Part shown: piece after piece, positions 43,700 through 54,796 of the stretch
How the letters are laid out: each line of letters begins with the position of its first letter
How positions within the stretch are numbered: position 1 is the first letter of the stretch
Assembly: GCA_051294375.1 (NCBI GenBank)
Contig: JBJCIZ010000040.1
Coordinates: 166,330 to 230,329 of the forward strand
From: Paraspadella gotoi
Taxonomy: Eukaryota > Chaetognatha
Length of the DNA stretch: 64,000 nt
Reading direction: 5' to 3'
Notes under the pieces: generated by a model
Told to the model about the DNA's origin: nothing
Database searches by the model: none
The model's input: only the letters and a program-made list of their open reading frames with translations
Made by a program: the position numbers and the translations under genes

Positions 43700-44870
43700 A
43701 AAATGCCTTGGCGCTCAATGGTTACCCTCTGTGGGTTTACGAAAAGGCAAGGTTCCGGCTGAACCAGGCTGAGGGCAGTGGCCACCCTGGGGCTGCCCAA
43801 GTAACCGCTGACGGAAGTTCAACCTCTGCCCCCCAGGAGGAAGAGCGAGGCCTTGCTGCTGAAGGACCGACCGCACCCACCACAGCGCAAGTGGGAGATA
43901 AGCAGAAGCGCCTCAAGAACGTGGGCCATGTCTCCCTCCCCTACCACCAGGGGATCACTGAGCCATTGGTGCGGGTGCTAGCAAAGCAGGGAATCTCCAC
44001 CTCAGTGACAGCCCGCGGCTCTTTACGTGAGCAATTGGTGAAACTGAAAGATAAAATTCCCAGACCGAACACTCTCAGCGGAAGCCGTTCTATTGGGCGG
44101 CCTGTGCAGGCGAAGGGTAACCAACCCTGCACAGCCAGCATACGTGGCGAGACAGGAAAGTCTCGTGTCAGATCGCGTTCAAACAGCACACAAAGCCATA
44201 TCGGGACACCACGTCGGTTCATTTCTTATCGGCCTATTGCTGAGCACACAGCACCACTCCGCGCCATCTGTTTCAGAGAAACTCGTGCTTGTCCATGACC
44301 AAAACTGGTTCAACTGAGGTATTAGAGAGGCGATTTACATCAAAGCCCTCGAGGCCCTCTCCTGAATCGTGGATGGAGGACGATTCGACCTCCCTCAAGC
44401 TATGATTCGCCTAATTAAAATGGAGTGTGGAACGCCCAGCACCACCGCCAACCGCCACGCGTGACTTTCCCTGTCCCCACTCAAACGGCCGTCAGAACGG
44501 AGGCCTCCCACAGGCATGGACGCACGATAGCCTCTCCCAAACTGCTGCTAGCACTTGGTGTGACTCCTCTCTCACACTGAGCGTCGCCCAAAACGACGGC
44601 TGCAGGAGGAGGGAGAGAGTCTGTATCACCTGCAGCAAAGCAGGCCAGAACAGGCATTTGCCCGCCTTGCCGTCAGCGAGAGGAGGGACTATCGGCAGGC
44701 TTATGCAGGCCGAGAGATATCAGAGTGGCATTGGGCATTTCTTCAGGCGGCTGTGTTACCAGATCCTGGTCAATCTCGATCACATGACGATACCCTCTCA
44801 CGCCATCAAAGTCAATGACCCGATCATATCATCAACGTCCTGCTTTTGCCAGGGCGGGGGGCCAGCTCAT
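43700..44870 (+). pseudogene. PLE RT end, GIY-YIG endonuclease and C-terminal tail (copy B)
   Basis: ORF 43708-44298 includes HVSLPYHQGITEPLVRVLAKQG and LREQLVKLKDKIPRPNT, the segment that joins RT to endonuclease in PLEs. The GIY-YIG core follows but is damaged: CTASIRGETGKS stands where copy C has AAAYVGETGKSL. In another frame VLVHDQNWF...GIREAIYIKALE and GGRFDLPQA (44285-44400) match copy A. The proline/basic tail (RPKRRLQEEG near 44590, ISEWHWAF near 44727) extends to the AGCTCATTTTTGAGCT hairpin at 44862. The RT catalytic core is absent. Confidence 0.7.
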
Positions 44871-45350
44871 TTTTGAGCTCTTTTCTTTATCTTATTTTCT
44901 CTAATTCCTACAACTTAGCTATCCCTAACTACACATTCTTCTTTTCTCTTTCTACTTTATTTCCAATCTTAATTAACAAACTAGTTAAATATTCCTCAGT
45001 TAAATCTATTAGTTTAAGCATTAAGTATATTTTATTTATTGTATTGAATTATTTATTCCCTTTATCTTTGGTACATTACAAAAATGTAAATATTTTCTCT
45101 CTCTCTGTCTCTTCAAATTTTCACTATTCCACATTTCAACCACTTTCCTCTTCTTCTCTCTCCCTTGACCTTCACCCTCAGTCCTCAATCTGACCACTGT
45201 CCTTATCTCAACCTTTGTTAAAAGCTTTATCTCTCTCTCTCTTTTCTCTCTCTCTCTGTCTCTCTCTCTCTCTCTCAATCTCTCTCTCTCTCAATCTCTC
45301 TCTCTCTCTGACTCAATGTTAAGAGAAAAATTTGTCTGATTAATCAAACG
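44871..45350 (+). other. PLE 3' UTR, pyrimidine-rich (copy B)
   Basis: AT-rich start, then TCTCTC tracts at 45098-45310, ending at the hammerhead-like motif. Confidence 0.6.
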
Positions 45351-45385
45351 CTGATGAAGGCTTATACTTAAAGCCGAAACATGTC
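45351..45385 (+). ncRNA. Hammerhead ribozyme-like motif (right flank of PLE B)
   Basis: CTGATGA, extra A, stem II GGCTT/AAGCC with 7-nt loop, GAAA, CATGTC. Core intact. Stem I beside the core is poor. Confidence 0.6.
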
Positions 45386-45477
45386 CTATGTAAAAATAAA
45401 TCGTTGTACATAAACAAATAAACTTTGTCTTTCTCTAATTTGCAAAAACAATGAAAAGAAAGGAAATTAACATAACA

Positions 45478-45965
45478 ACTTGAATCATATTTTTAATTAG
45501 CATTATTTTTTTCACCTATATCATTTTTTGAATTGCATTATTTTTTTTAATTTGTATTATTTTTTCAACTTGCATCATTTTTTCACTTCGAATCATGTTT
45601 TTATCATGGATCATTTTTTTAACTTGCATCATTTTTTAAACTAGCTTCATTTTTAAACTTGTATATTTTTTTTGATTTGCATTATTTTTTTAACTGGCAT
45701 TATTTTTAAATTCATTTCATTTTTTTTAATTTGCATTATTTTTGAAACTTGCATCATTTTTTAACTTCTATTATTTTTTTGATTTATAATATTTTTTTGA
45801 TTTGCATTATTTTTTAACCTACATCATTTTTGAATCTTATATCATTTTTTATCTTAAATCATTTTTTATCTCGCATCATTTTTTGAATGCATAATTTTTT
45901 TAACATATATCATTTTTCAACTTGCATCATTTTTTCAAATTGCATCATAAAATTGGGACAAACAA
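45478..45965 (-). repeat. Minisatellite, (AAAAAATGATGCAAGTT)n-like
   Basis: About 25 irregular 17-20-bp units, on the plus strand AACTTGCATCATTTTTT with variants. Opposite in orientation to the same array in R1 at 61745-61920. Confidence 0.8.
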
Positions 45966-46904
45966 TATAACAATTATCCAATTGTTGTTAGTTTGTGAAA
46001 ATAATTAATTTATTATTTAATTAATACATAAGAAACTAATTAATTATTGTTTTAACTAATTAATTAATTAATTATCGCTAATGATCGTCATCAGATCTGG
46101 CATTGTTTGCTTTTTTTATTCTAAGTAAAACTAAAAACTTTTAGCTTGAATTGAGAAACATGAAAATTTTTTTTTCTAATGCCAAATAGTAAAAATATAT
46201 AAAATTATGGTAATATTATAATTTTTTTAATAAATTACACAATTCGATTTTTACTGATTTGGAATACTACTAACTTTTTTGGATTTTTAATTAATATTTT
46301 TAATATTTTTAAACAATTAGTAAAATAATATCTTTCCTTTTTTTAGTTTAATTAATCATATTAAATTAACAAAATGTTTGATTGGAAAGTAAAAAAATGA
46401 AATAGAAAAAAATAAAGTGAAATAAAAAAAATAAAGGAATACAGAGAGAGTAAGAGAGAGAGAAAAAGGAAAATGAGTGAGTGAAAAAGAGAAAGAGAGA
46501 GAGAGGGCTTCCCGACTGGGATTTATTCTAGGAATTCGCAGCGGGATCGGGCTTCAATCTGCGATCCCCTTCAAAAATCGAGGCGGGGATTCCCCGCAGT
46601 TGTTTAAATATGAACAGTTGTAGGGAACAGTGGCAGAGTGCTGTGAAAACTGTCCCCTTATTGCCAGTTTGAACTGAGCGTTTATGAGCCGCGTCATACT
46701 TGAATAAGTCTTTCATATACTAATTACCAAATTGTTACTATTTTTACAATAAATTGAGTTATTTTTATTAATAACTTGAGAACAAATAATCGTAGGCTTA
46801 TGAGAATGAGTTCAAATTAAAGCTTTCTTTTAGTAAATAATGATTGATATAGAGAAAGTTAAAGTTGACAAAGAATGACAAAGTCGTTAATTAATTTCTC
46901 ATTA
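45966..46904. other. Unassigned; R1 end and GA tract
   Basis: R1-like end at 46085-46112 (ATCGTCATCAGATCTGGCAT, TGTTTGC). GA tract at 46440-46505. A 210-bp GC-richer patch at 46506-46716 has no recognisable coding or RNA feature. Confidence 0.45.
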
Positions 46905-46977
46905 TTTTGTATCAAAAAATTAGAGAGAGCAAAGAATTTTTTTTTTGAATTTCAACAAGATTTTTTATTAGTAGTTG

Positions 46978-47015
46978 GACATGTTTGCTTGCTTATTTCA
47001 CACAGCCTTCATCAG
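46978..47015 (-). ncRNA. Degenerate hammerhead-like motif (PLE C, 3' end)
   Basis: Minus strand: CTGATGA core and CATGTC end are present, but stem II is unpaired over most of its length and GAAA has become CAAA. Probably inactive. Confidence 0.45.
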
Positions 47016-47190
47016 CATATGACAATTCAATTAATTTTTGTGCAAAAGAAGAGTGTGAGAGAAGAGAGAGAGAGAGAGGGGTAAAAGTTTTTCCAAGAAA
47101 GTGGTGAGACAGATAGTGGTCAGATGTGAGGACAGGTGAAAGGTGAGGACAGATTGAGTGAGTTTGTGAAAAGAAAGTGAAACTTGTTAA

Positions 47191-47221
<31 letters not shown>

Positions 47222-47454
47222 GAGAGAGAGAAACAAAAAGCAAGATAAATACAAGAATAAGATACATTTTTGCAATGTAACAAAAGATAAAGGAGTTTGA
47301 AAAAACTAACATTGGAGAAATTTTAACATTTAACTAGTGAATAAATAAGTAATTAGCTAAGGGATAGTTAGTGAAAATGAATTATGAAAGAAAGTAGTTT
47401 TAGTTTTAGTTGATAATTATAGGAGATTAAGAAAGTGAAATCAAGGAAGAAAGA

Positions 47455-48568
47455 GGCTCAAAGTGAGCTGGCCCCTCTGTTTTTGCAAATGAAGGACAAG
47501 GACGATGATGACGGGTCATTGGTGGTGTCTGGCTGAGAGGAAGAGTATGAAAACTGATAATCCGGATTGGGAAGCGATCCTTGCGGAAAGATCCCAGGGC
47601 TACTCTTATGTCTCTTTGGCCTGATCGCCTGCCGGGCTGCCCTCTCTCGCCTGCTGACGAGGGGGCGTTGTCCGTTCTTGCACTTTTGTGACAGGAGTGA
47701 CGGATCCTCGCTCTCTCCTCTGAAGCCGTCGCTTTGGGCGACGCTTCAGGTCCGCAGAGGAGGGGCTGAGTTGCTGCATTAGAGGGAGAGGGCATCGTTT
47801 GCCCATTGCCTGCGCAGGGTCTCCGCCTGTCTCGTTGAGTGGAGATAGGGGAGTCATTGTGCGGGCGTGGTGGCGGCGGGGCTCCACCACCTTTTTGAAA
47901 AGCGATCATAGCTTGGAGGGAGATCGAATCGTCCTCCATCACGGTTCAAGAGAGGCTCGAGGGCTTTGATGTAAATTGCCTCTCTAATACCTCTTGAGAA
48001 CCAGTTCGGGGTCATGGGACAGCACGAGACGTCTGATTCCCTGAAAGATGGCTGTGTCTTGCCGAATGTTCAGCAATTGCGGACAAATAGTGACTCGGGG
48101 CGTCACGGTAAGGTTTTTTGTGTTGTTGGAATCGATCTGTTAGAGACTTTCCTGTCTCTCCCACGTATGCTGCTGCACAGGATTGGTTGCCCACCCTGCA
48201 CAGGCCGCCCGTAGACGGCTCCTGATGTTTTCGGTCTGGGGATTTTATCTTTCGGTTTCACAATTGCTCACGTAGGAGAGCCGCGGGCGTCACTGAAGTG
48301 GAGATCCCCTGCTTTGCCAGCACCCGCACCAAAGCTTCAGTGATCCCTGGTGGTAGGGGAGGGAAGTGACCACGTTCTTGGGCGCTTCTGCTTATCTTCC
48401 ACTTGCGCTGTGGTGGGCGCGGTCGGCTCTTCAGAGCAGCTCCCGTTCTGCCTCCTGGGGGGGTGGATAGTGCGTCAGCGGTTACTTGGCACAGCCCTGG
48501 TTGGCCACTGTCCTCAGCCAGGCGCGGGCCGATACCTAGCCTTCTCGAAGGCCCACAATGGTAGCTCA
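47455..48568 (-). pseudogene. PLE GIY-YIG endonuclease and C-terminal tail (copy C)
   Basis: Minus strand, several frames. LPPGITEALVRVLAKQGIST and LREQL (48365-48258) are followed by the best GIY-YIG remnant here, SCAAAYVGETGKSLTDRF (about 48178-48125): a YVGETG motif and the downstream Arg, then QHKKPYR. NWFSRGIREAIYIKALE and GGRFDLPPSYD follow (about 48000-47905), then the basic/proline tail with RDIRVALGSF near 47585. GIY-YIG endonuclease would nick target DNA for priming. RT core absent; frameshifts separate the parts. Confidence 0.7.
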
Positions 48569-48994
48569 CTTTGAGCTCTTTCTTTCCTTGAATTTCACTT
48601 TCTTAATCTCCTAATTTATACTAAAACTAAAAACTACTTTCTTTCATATTTCATTTTCACTTAACTATCCCTTAGCTAATTACTTATTTATTCACTAGTT
48701 AAATGTTAAATTTATCCAATGTTAGTTTTCAAACTCCTTTATCTTTGGTTGTACATTGCAAAAATGTATCTTATTCTTTATTTATCTCTGTTGTTTTTGT
48801 TTCTCTCTCTCTCTCTCTCTCTCTAACAAGTTTTCACTTTTTTCACAACTCACTCAATCTGTCCTCACCTTCAACCTGTCCTCACATCTGACCACTATTC
48901 GTCTCACCACTTTGTTGGAAAAACTTTTACCTCTCTCTCTCTCTCCTCTCTCACACTCTTCATTTGCACAAAATTTATTATTGAATGTCATATG
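48569..48994 (+). other. Inverted PLE 3' UTR (copy C, 5' side)
   Basis: Reverse complement of about 47016-47460. TCTCTC tracts at 48800-48825 and 48930-48950. Confidence 0.7.
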
Positions 48995-49030
48995 CTGATG
49001 AAGGCTTGAAATAAGCAAGCCGAACATGTC
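48995..49030 (+). ncRNA. Hammerhead-like motif, one core base missing (PLE C)
   Basis: CTGATGA, extra A, stem II GGCTT/AAGCC with 9-nt loop, then GAA instead of GAAA, CATGTC. The lost A is an essential core base; it could be a real deletion or a one-base sequencing error. Confidence 0.5.
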
Positions 49031-49262
49031 CAACTAATAATAAAAAATCGTTGTTAAATTCAAATTTTTGCTCTCTCTAATACCTATGAACAAGAAAAAG
49101 AAAGGATTAACGCATCATATCAAAAATTATTAAAATATTTAAAATTCAATAAAAAAAAACTTGCGAACTTGCGAACCAAAAACCGGAGGCAAGGGGGGTC
49201 TGGGGAGGCGGGGAGTGGAAGCGGGCGAAATTCCCCGCCTCCAGAATCCCTGGTTTCAACAT

Positions 49263-49591
49263 TGGAAAATGGGTATCTAATGATCCTAGTGAGACAGCAG
49301 CTTACCGGAGCACCTGTGAGTACCGAGCCATCTGAGTTTAAAGAAGTCACTATGGACATGGAAACAGCTTTGGGCTTGGGCTATGACCCAAATACCTATG
49401 AGTATTTCTTCAAGGTGAGTGACCGAAAGGCGGGGGAGATGGACTTCTCTCGAAGGAAATTGTTGTCAGTCACAGCTTCAGTCTATTCACCTTTGGGCGT
49501 AGCATCTTCATGTATACTTCAGGCAAGGTTATTACTCCAAAAGCTTGTAAAGCCGATTTTGGTTGGGATGATCCTCTCCCTGAGGAGATAA
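49263..49591 (+). pseudogene. pol: BEL/Pao RT C-terminal region
   Basis: Frame open from 49169; recognisable from about 49340: LGLGYDPNTYEYFFKVS and the conserved RRKLLSVTASVYSPLGVASS, the end of BEL/Pao RT. A frameshift near 49520 links to the RNase H frame. RT fingers and palm are missing by 5' truncation. Confidence 0.75.
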
Positions 49592-50433
49592 ACCAAGCTT
49601 TTAAGGAATGTCTAGGACTTCTGCCTAGTTTGTCTCTGGTCCGAGTCCCATGGTGGAAAAAGACCTCGCCCTACACAAAAAATTCAACACTTTATATTTT
49701 TGTTGATGCTTTTAGCGTGGCTTATGGTGCTGCAGCTTATCAACAAATTGTTGATGAATATGATGTTGTGCATGTGAATATTTTGGTTGCAAAGGCACGT
49801 ATTACTCCTTTGAATCGGTCTGCCACAAAAAGTCGCGAAACAATTCCCTGTTCTGAGATGCAAGGAGCTATCTCTGGAATTGATTTGTACAAGTTTCTCA
49901 AACATGAAGCAGATGAAGACCTGGGTGATGTGTTCTTCTGGATAGATGCTACCTGCATCCTGAAGATGATCAGAAATAGGACTACACAGTACAAGGCATA
50001 TTTTTTCAATCGTTTGAATACCATTCATGAGGTGACAGATGTTGGCCAGTGGCGTTATGTTCCCACCAATAAGAATCCATCGGATCTGTGTTCCCGTGGT
50101 ATTGATGCAGATGATTCTGTATCCTGGAAGTTTTTGCATTGTGGTCACGAGTTTCTACTCGATTCACCTTCCCTGTGGCCTACTGAAGAAGAAAAGGGTT
50201 GTTTTCATGCAACTAGTGATTTTCAAGTGCATACTATTGAGGCAGCTGCTTCGTCAGCTGCCTCAGATGTCTTTGAGGAATTGGCTTCAAATGTCTCCAC
50301 ATGGAGAAGGTTGATCAGGCGTTTTGCTATCTGCTCTTTTTTTTGCAGAACGCTTCAGAGGAAGCGCAAGCCTGGCCCTTTGACACTTGAAGATGAGATG
50401 GACAGTGAGAAGCTTGTGCTTCAACTGCTCTAA
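49510..50433 (+). pseudogene. pol: BEL/Pao RNase H
   Basis: WDDPLPEEINQAF opens the connection. RNase H acidic residues: YIFVDAFSVAYGA (Asp), PCSEMQGAISGID (Glu), FFWIDATCIL (Asp) and NPSDLCSRG (Asp), all present, with the BEL-typical WRYVPTNKNPSDL end. A TAA at 50431-50433 interrupts a frame that continues into integrase. Confidence 0.8.
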
Positions 50434-51780
50434 GAGCAACATTTTGGTAAAGAGATTGCTATCCTTCAGCCAGCATCCCCTTCAGTTTCTCAGCGCTCTG
50501 AAGTCAAAAGTCTTTTCCTTCACCGCCTAAACCCATTCATTGGAAGTGATGGTCTCCTGAGAGTTGGTGAACATCTTCAGCGCCTTGTTGGAGAAGAGTA
50601 TGATTCAAAGCATCCAATCATTTTGCCTGCCTCTTCTTGTATCACCAAGATGATCATCAATTGGCGCCACTGCAGAGATGCACATACCGGGCCTGACCAG
50701 ATTCTGGCAAAGTTGTGGTGCAAGTTTTGGATCATCAGAGGTCGTGCTACTGTTCAGCAATGTATTCGACGCTGCACCGCTTGTAAGTGGGGTCATAGGA
50801 AAACTTTGCAGCAAAAGATGGCTCCATTACCTAGTCTGCGTGTTGGCATTGGTTATCCTTTTGAGATGACTGGAGTGGATTTGTTTGGTCCTTTCTATGT
50901 GAAGTCAGGATGTCATACTCCAAAGCATTGGGGGCCCTTTTTACTTGTCTCAAGATGCGCGCTATCCATTTAGAACCTCTGAGGGATATATCAACTCCTG
51001 AGTTTTTGAGTGCTTTTTAACGTTTTCGTGCGCGATGCCCCGGTGTCAAGGTTCTTTGAAGCGACAATGGCACCAACTTCCATGGTGCAACCAAGGAGTT
51101 GGATGATGCTCTACACAAGTGGAACCAAGAGGCCGAAGAACAGTTCAAACATCATCATATCAAGTGGCTCTTCAATCCTGCTGAGGCGCCCCATTGGGGA
51201 GGCGCCTGGGAATCTCTCGTCAAGATTACGAAGAAAGCGTTATTATCCCTTATTCAGAAAAAAGACATCTCTGACGTCGTGTTTGGTACCTTACTTTGCT
51301 CAGTGGAGAACATTGTGAATGATTGTCCTATCATGAGGAATCCTGAGAGCGCAAAGGATCCGCCTGCGTTGTTGTATCCCGGTCTTCCTGGCCTTGGTGC
51401 GCACCTGACTGGTCCTCCACTGTCTGATGGACAGTGCGCCCCCACTGCATGGCAGCAGCTACGTGCCCTTGCTGATGAGTTTTGGAAGCGGTGGCGTTAT
51501 GAGTATATTGCCGAGCTGCAACAGCGCCAAAAGTGGACAAAGCCACACCACAATCTCAAGAAGGGCAACATCGTCATCATCGCGAATGACAAGCTACTTC
51601 GGTCCCATTGAAGTTGCTATTATAGAGGAGCCGCTCGGGGATGGCACTCATGTGCGCCGTGTCCGAGTCCGTATGGCAAAAGGAACTGTCCTTGACCAAG
51701 ATTGCTCCAAGCTTGTCCTCCTCAAATGCCATGAAGAAGACGGAAAAGAACTTGATATTTCTGATTTTATAAACGTTTAG
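50434..51780 (+). pseudogene. pol: BEL/Pao integrase and C-terminal DUF5641-like domain
   Basis: HHCC finger: HCRDAHTGPD...CTACKWGHRK (50660-50805). Core: first Asp in TGVDLFGPF (about 50870), second Asp in DNGTNFHGA (about 51063), Glu in HWGGAWESLV (about 51190-51220). Two in-frame stops near 51017 and 51058 and a frameshift near 50955 lie between the first and second Asp. The C-terminal ORF (51427-51780) has FGPIEVAIIEEPLGDG, VRRVRVRMAKG and DCSKLVLLK, the DUF5641 module that ends BEL/Pao pol. Its stop lies 214 bp before the 3' LTR start. Confidence 0.8.
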
Positions 51781-51985
51781 ATTTTTATCTGTGTACAGTG
51801 TACATTTTTATTGTAGATATATTTACCATTTTTATCATAGATGTTTTTACCATTTTTTATCGTGGATGCTTTTATCATTTTTTATTGTAGATGGTTTTAT
51901 CATTTCATATGTTTTGTAGTTCCCTATTTTTATAGCTAACGCCATCTTTTTACTATTCGCTTTTATTTATCAGGGAAACCCTGAT

Positions 51986-52190
51986 AGCGGGGGTATTGAG
52001 AAAGCGATGCCCTTTTATTCTCGCATAATTATTTAGTTTCGTTTAGATTGATAGAATCATTTGTTTTCCATTAAATATCTTGCCGTGCTCCTCCCCGCGA
52101 TCAGCTGTTATGTAAGCTAACGAACGAGCGTGTTTCAGTTTAATCTTTCCAAGTCTTTTACTCTCAATTCAAACACGTGTAAAAATGAAA
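51986..52190 (+). repeat. BEL/Pao polypurine tract and start of 3' LTR
   Basis: AGCGGGGG at 51986-51993 is a good polypurine tract; the LTR would begin TATTGAGAAAGCG at 51994. AAATGAAAAGG near 52182 is the last sequence I would attribute to it. No second LTR, so the 3' end is uncertain. Confidence 0.5.
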
Positions 52191-53058
52191 AGGAAAATAC
52201 TTTAAATAATGTTTTGTGACTTTACTGCCAATGTTTTATTCTCTATTCTGGAACCCAAATTAAAGTTTTAAACTGAAGCACTTCTTCTCCTTCTCCTACC
52301 ATCCATTCACCATTGCCTTGGTTCCTTGCTTATCTGTCTACTTACCATGAATATTTGTACCTGAGATTGGAAATTATGTTATCTCAAAATGTGGTTACTA
52401 TTTCTGCTTTATTACATGGTTCTAAGAATATAAGGTTATATTTAAGGAGTTTTACATGTTAGAACAGTTTGGTTTCCAAAGATATTTATTTGAGAGCAGT
52501 TGAACACGGATTTGAATTCAATAATTAATTAGGGCACAAATTAAGGCACTCTAGAAGAACAGAGATGAAACTTAGATTTGTTTTAATTGGGATAATCTCG
52601 GATTATCTAGGTCGCGCGTTAAGAAGTGCTTCAACTACCTTGGGCCAGACTCAGATAGAAGTTTTAAACTGAGTAAGGAGGATGGATTGATCCTCTAAGC
52701 TGGCAACAAAACTTTGAAAAAGTTGCTGAAAGCCAAGTTCTGGGAGTGTAGTGTTTGGGTGATTTTTTACATATATCTACTAATGATTCTTCTTTCTCCA
52801 ATGGAAACCAGATTGTGAATGTCGTTCATGGGATGGATTAAATCAAGATAAATTGCCTAAAGATTTAATAGTCTTCTTGTATGGCATTGTTACTGAGGAT
52901 AGGATAGAAACTAAAATATATATGCCAAAAATTTTTTTTTCGGGGTTTGTGTCCAACTCCTATTTAATTTCATTATCAAAATAAAATTGGGTAATAATAA
53001 CTAATTTCTTTTATTAATTTTTGACATTAGCTCATTAATTTTTTTATAGTTCTTTACC
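52191..53058. other. No recognisable feature
   Basis: AT-rich, short ORFs only, no repeat that I can link to the rest of the window. Confidence 0.5.
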
Positions 53059-53062
53059 ATTT

Positions 53063-53392
53063 CATTTAAGTAAACAGACAGGGATTTCAATATGAAACCA
53101 AAGTGGAATTTTATTCTCAGAAAATAGACATGAAGACGGTGTCAATTTTCAGACAGAGTGAATCAAAGCAGAAACAGAGGCTATTTATAAAGGGTAAGTA
53201 GACGAAGCCAGATTCCTCTTCCGGAATCCTCTTCCTCTTCTGGAACCTTCTTTTCCTCTTCCGGAAACTATTGTTCCTTTTCTGGATTTGGCTTCCAAAA
53301 TCCCATTGAAATCATTCCAGAATCTTCTTCCTCTTCCGGAATCCTCTTCCTTAATCCTTTCCTCTGTTTCCGGGTTTCATTCCTCTGTGATG
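53063..53392 (-). repeat. 3' LTR of minus-strand Gypsy element
   Basis: 330 bp. On the minus strand begins CATCACAGAGG and ends ACTTAAATG, so the ends are CA...TG rather than TG...CA. Contains repeated CTTCCGGAATCCTCTTCC-type motifs on the plus strand. Confidence 0.85.
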
Positions 53393-53408
53393 CGTCCCCC
53401 CCTCTTCA
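53393..53408 (-). promoter_or_regulatory. Polypurine tract
   Basis: Minus strand TGAAGAGGGGGGGACG immediately before the 3' LTR. Primes plus-strand cDNA synthesis. Confidence 0.75.
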
Positions 53409-53740
53409 GGCGACGGCGTACGTGGTCAGTCGGGAGCTGGAGCGAATCCTTGAGACCGTGATGAGGGGATGAGATTGGCCGCGCCTGTTGGCCTGGTCCA
53501 CTTTGGTACAATGTATATTCCCGAAGGGGAAAGAAGAATTGTGTGACGTCGTTTTCCTTTCTTCTCTCCTTGTAGTTGTTATTATTCTCGGGTGAGGGAG
53601 TTTTATTTTTATGAGTTATGAATTTTGAGTTTGAATTAAATCTTGAATTTTTAGTTTATTTTGTTTACGTCTAGTAATTGACTTTTACGGCTACAAAAGG
53701 TATGTCTGGTATTGTATGGTTTGGTTTGGAGACAAGCGTT

Positions 53741-54796
53741 TCACCTCGTTGGCCTCTCCTCGTGCTTCTTAAGCCGGCGTCTGTGGTATCTGAGGTTTTG
53801 GCCAGCAATCGAGAGGACATAGTGGTTTCCTTCTTTGCTTACTACTTTGTGGGGTCCTGAATAAATCCTCTTTACTTTGTTCTCGGTTGTGGCCGTTCCA
53901 GTCATGATTAAGTCGCGTCTTGCCAGGACTAGATCTCCGACCTTAATTTCTTCTGGCTGTCTGTACGGGTTTCTCCTTGCCGATTGCCTGTACAGTTTGG
54001 TTCTTTGGTCAGCCAGTCTTGCTTGGGCTTTTTCTTGCTTGTCTGCTCTGTGTCTTATAAAGTCGATGAGATTTCTTTTTGTGAAATCATCCGCACTTTC
54101 AACTATTCTTGGTCTATGGCCAAATTGTATTTCGTGGGGAGACATGTCTGTCTTCCATCCAATGATGGGAGTGGCGTTCAGGAGGAGCATTAGGTGGGGA
54201 AGCTGTTCCAGCCACTTTCTTGGTTGGTCCTCCACTGCTTTGCGAAGGGCCTGGCGGATTCTGCCGATATCTCTTTCAGCCCTGTTGCTATCCTTCCTAC
54301 CCACGAGGACGCGCCTGCCCACCGTGTCAAGCAGGTTCAGAATGGACTTCATGGCTGTGCCATTCAGTTGCATTGCGCCATCAAAATTAACTTCCATATA
54401 TGATCCATGTTGGAGGAAGATCTTCTCGTCGAGGGCTTTGACTATTGTTGTGGCGTCCGCCTTGCGCATGGGTATGGCCCAAGTATATGCAGATGCATTG
54501 TCTGAAGCAACAAGGACGTAGTTATATCCAGCGACTTGAGGAAGATGCATCACATCAATGCTGAGCGATTCCCACGGCGTGATGGCTAGGTTGGGTGCTG
54601 AGGGTGTCTCATTGTTTCTTTGCGCATCCGTTGATTTTGCACAGTTTTCACAATCTCGGACACACTTGGCCGCGGCTGTCGTTAACCCTGGAGCAGAGAT
54701 GTATTGAGCCGTGATGAAGGCCGTGCGGTCCCTGCCTGGGTGTCCAAAGCGAGTGTGGAGCTGCTTTGTGATTTCCTCTGCTCTGCTGGGTGGCAC
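53741..54796 (-). CDS. pol: Integrase with GPY/F-like C-terminus
   Basis: 351 codons, uninterrupted. HHCC finger His14, His19, Cys49, Cys52; catalytic Asp81, Asp139, Glu174 (D,D34,E). The C-terminal part has VGDLVLARRD and YSGPHKVVSKEGNHYVL, the GPY/F-like module of Gypsy integrases, and a basic end. The true polyprotein extends upstream in this frame: YKADNPTTKFVVPP precedes the first Met, so the ATG is internal to pol. Catalytic residues are all present. Confidence 0.85.
   Translation of the reverse strand: MPPSRAEEITKQLHTRFGHPGRDRTAFITAQYISAPGLTTAAAKCVRDCENCAKSTDAQRNNETPSAPNLAITPWESLSIDVMHLPQVAGYNYVLVASDNASAYTWAIPMRKADATTIVKALDEKIFLQHGSYMEVNFDGAMQLNGTAMKSILNLLDTVGRRVLVGRKDSNRAERDIGRIRQALRKAVEDQPRKWLEQLPHLMLLLNATPIIGWKTDMSPHEIQFGHRPRIVESADDFTKRNLIDFIRHRADKQEKAQARLADQRTKLYRQSARRNPYRQPEEIKVGDLVLARRDLIMTGTATTENKVKRIYSGPHKVVSKEGNHYVLSIAGQNLRYHRRRLKKHEERPTR

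Larger units (their letters stand above)
43330..45440 (+). mobile_element. Penelope-like element copy B with inverted flanks
   Basis: Left flank 43330-43690 is a minus-oriented PLE 3' UTR with its hammerhead-like motif. The body 43700-44870 is plus-oriented and 5'-truncated. The right flank 44870-45440 is a plus-oriented UTR with hammerhead-like motif. Inverted terminal arrangement is known for Penelope copies. Confidence 0.65.
46905..49060 (-). mobile_element. Penelope-like element copy C with inverted flanks
   Basis: The body (47455-48568) reads on the minus strand. Its own 3' UTR with hammerhead-like motif is at 46905-47455 (minus). A second 3' UTR in the opposite orientation lies at 48569-49060 (plus). 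The two UTRs are mutual inverted repeats of ~500 bp. The plus-strand one starts exactly at the AGCTCACTTTGAGCT hairpin, the junction used at the coding end of all copies. Confidence 0.7.

Noticed and set aside
53877-54521. Plus-strand 214-codon ORF
   Set aside because: Antisense shadow of the integrase on the minus strand.
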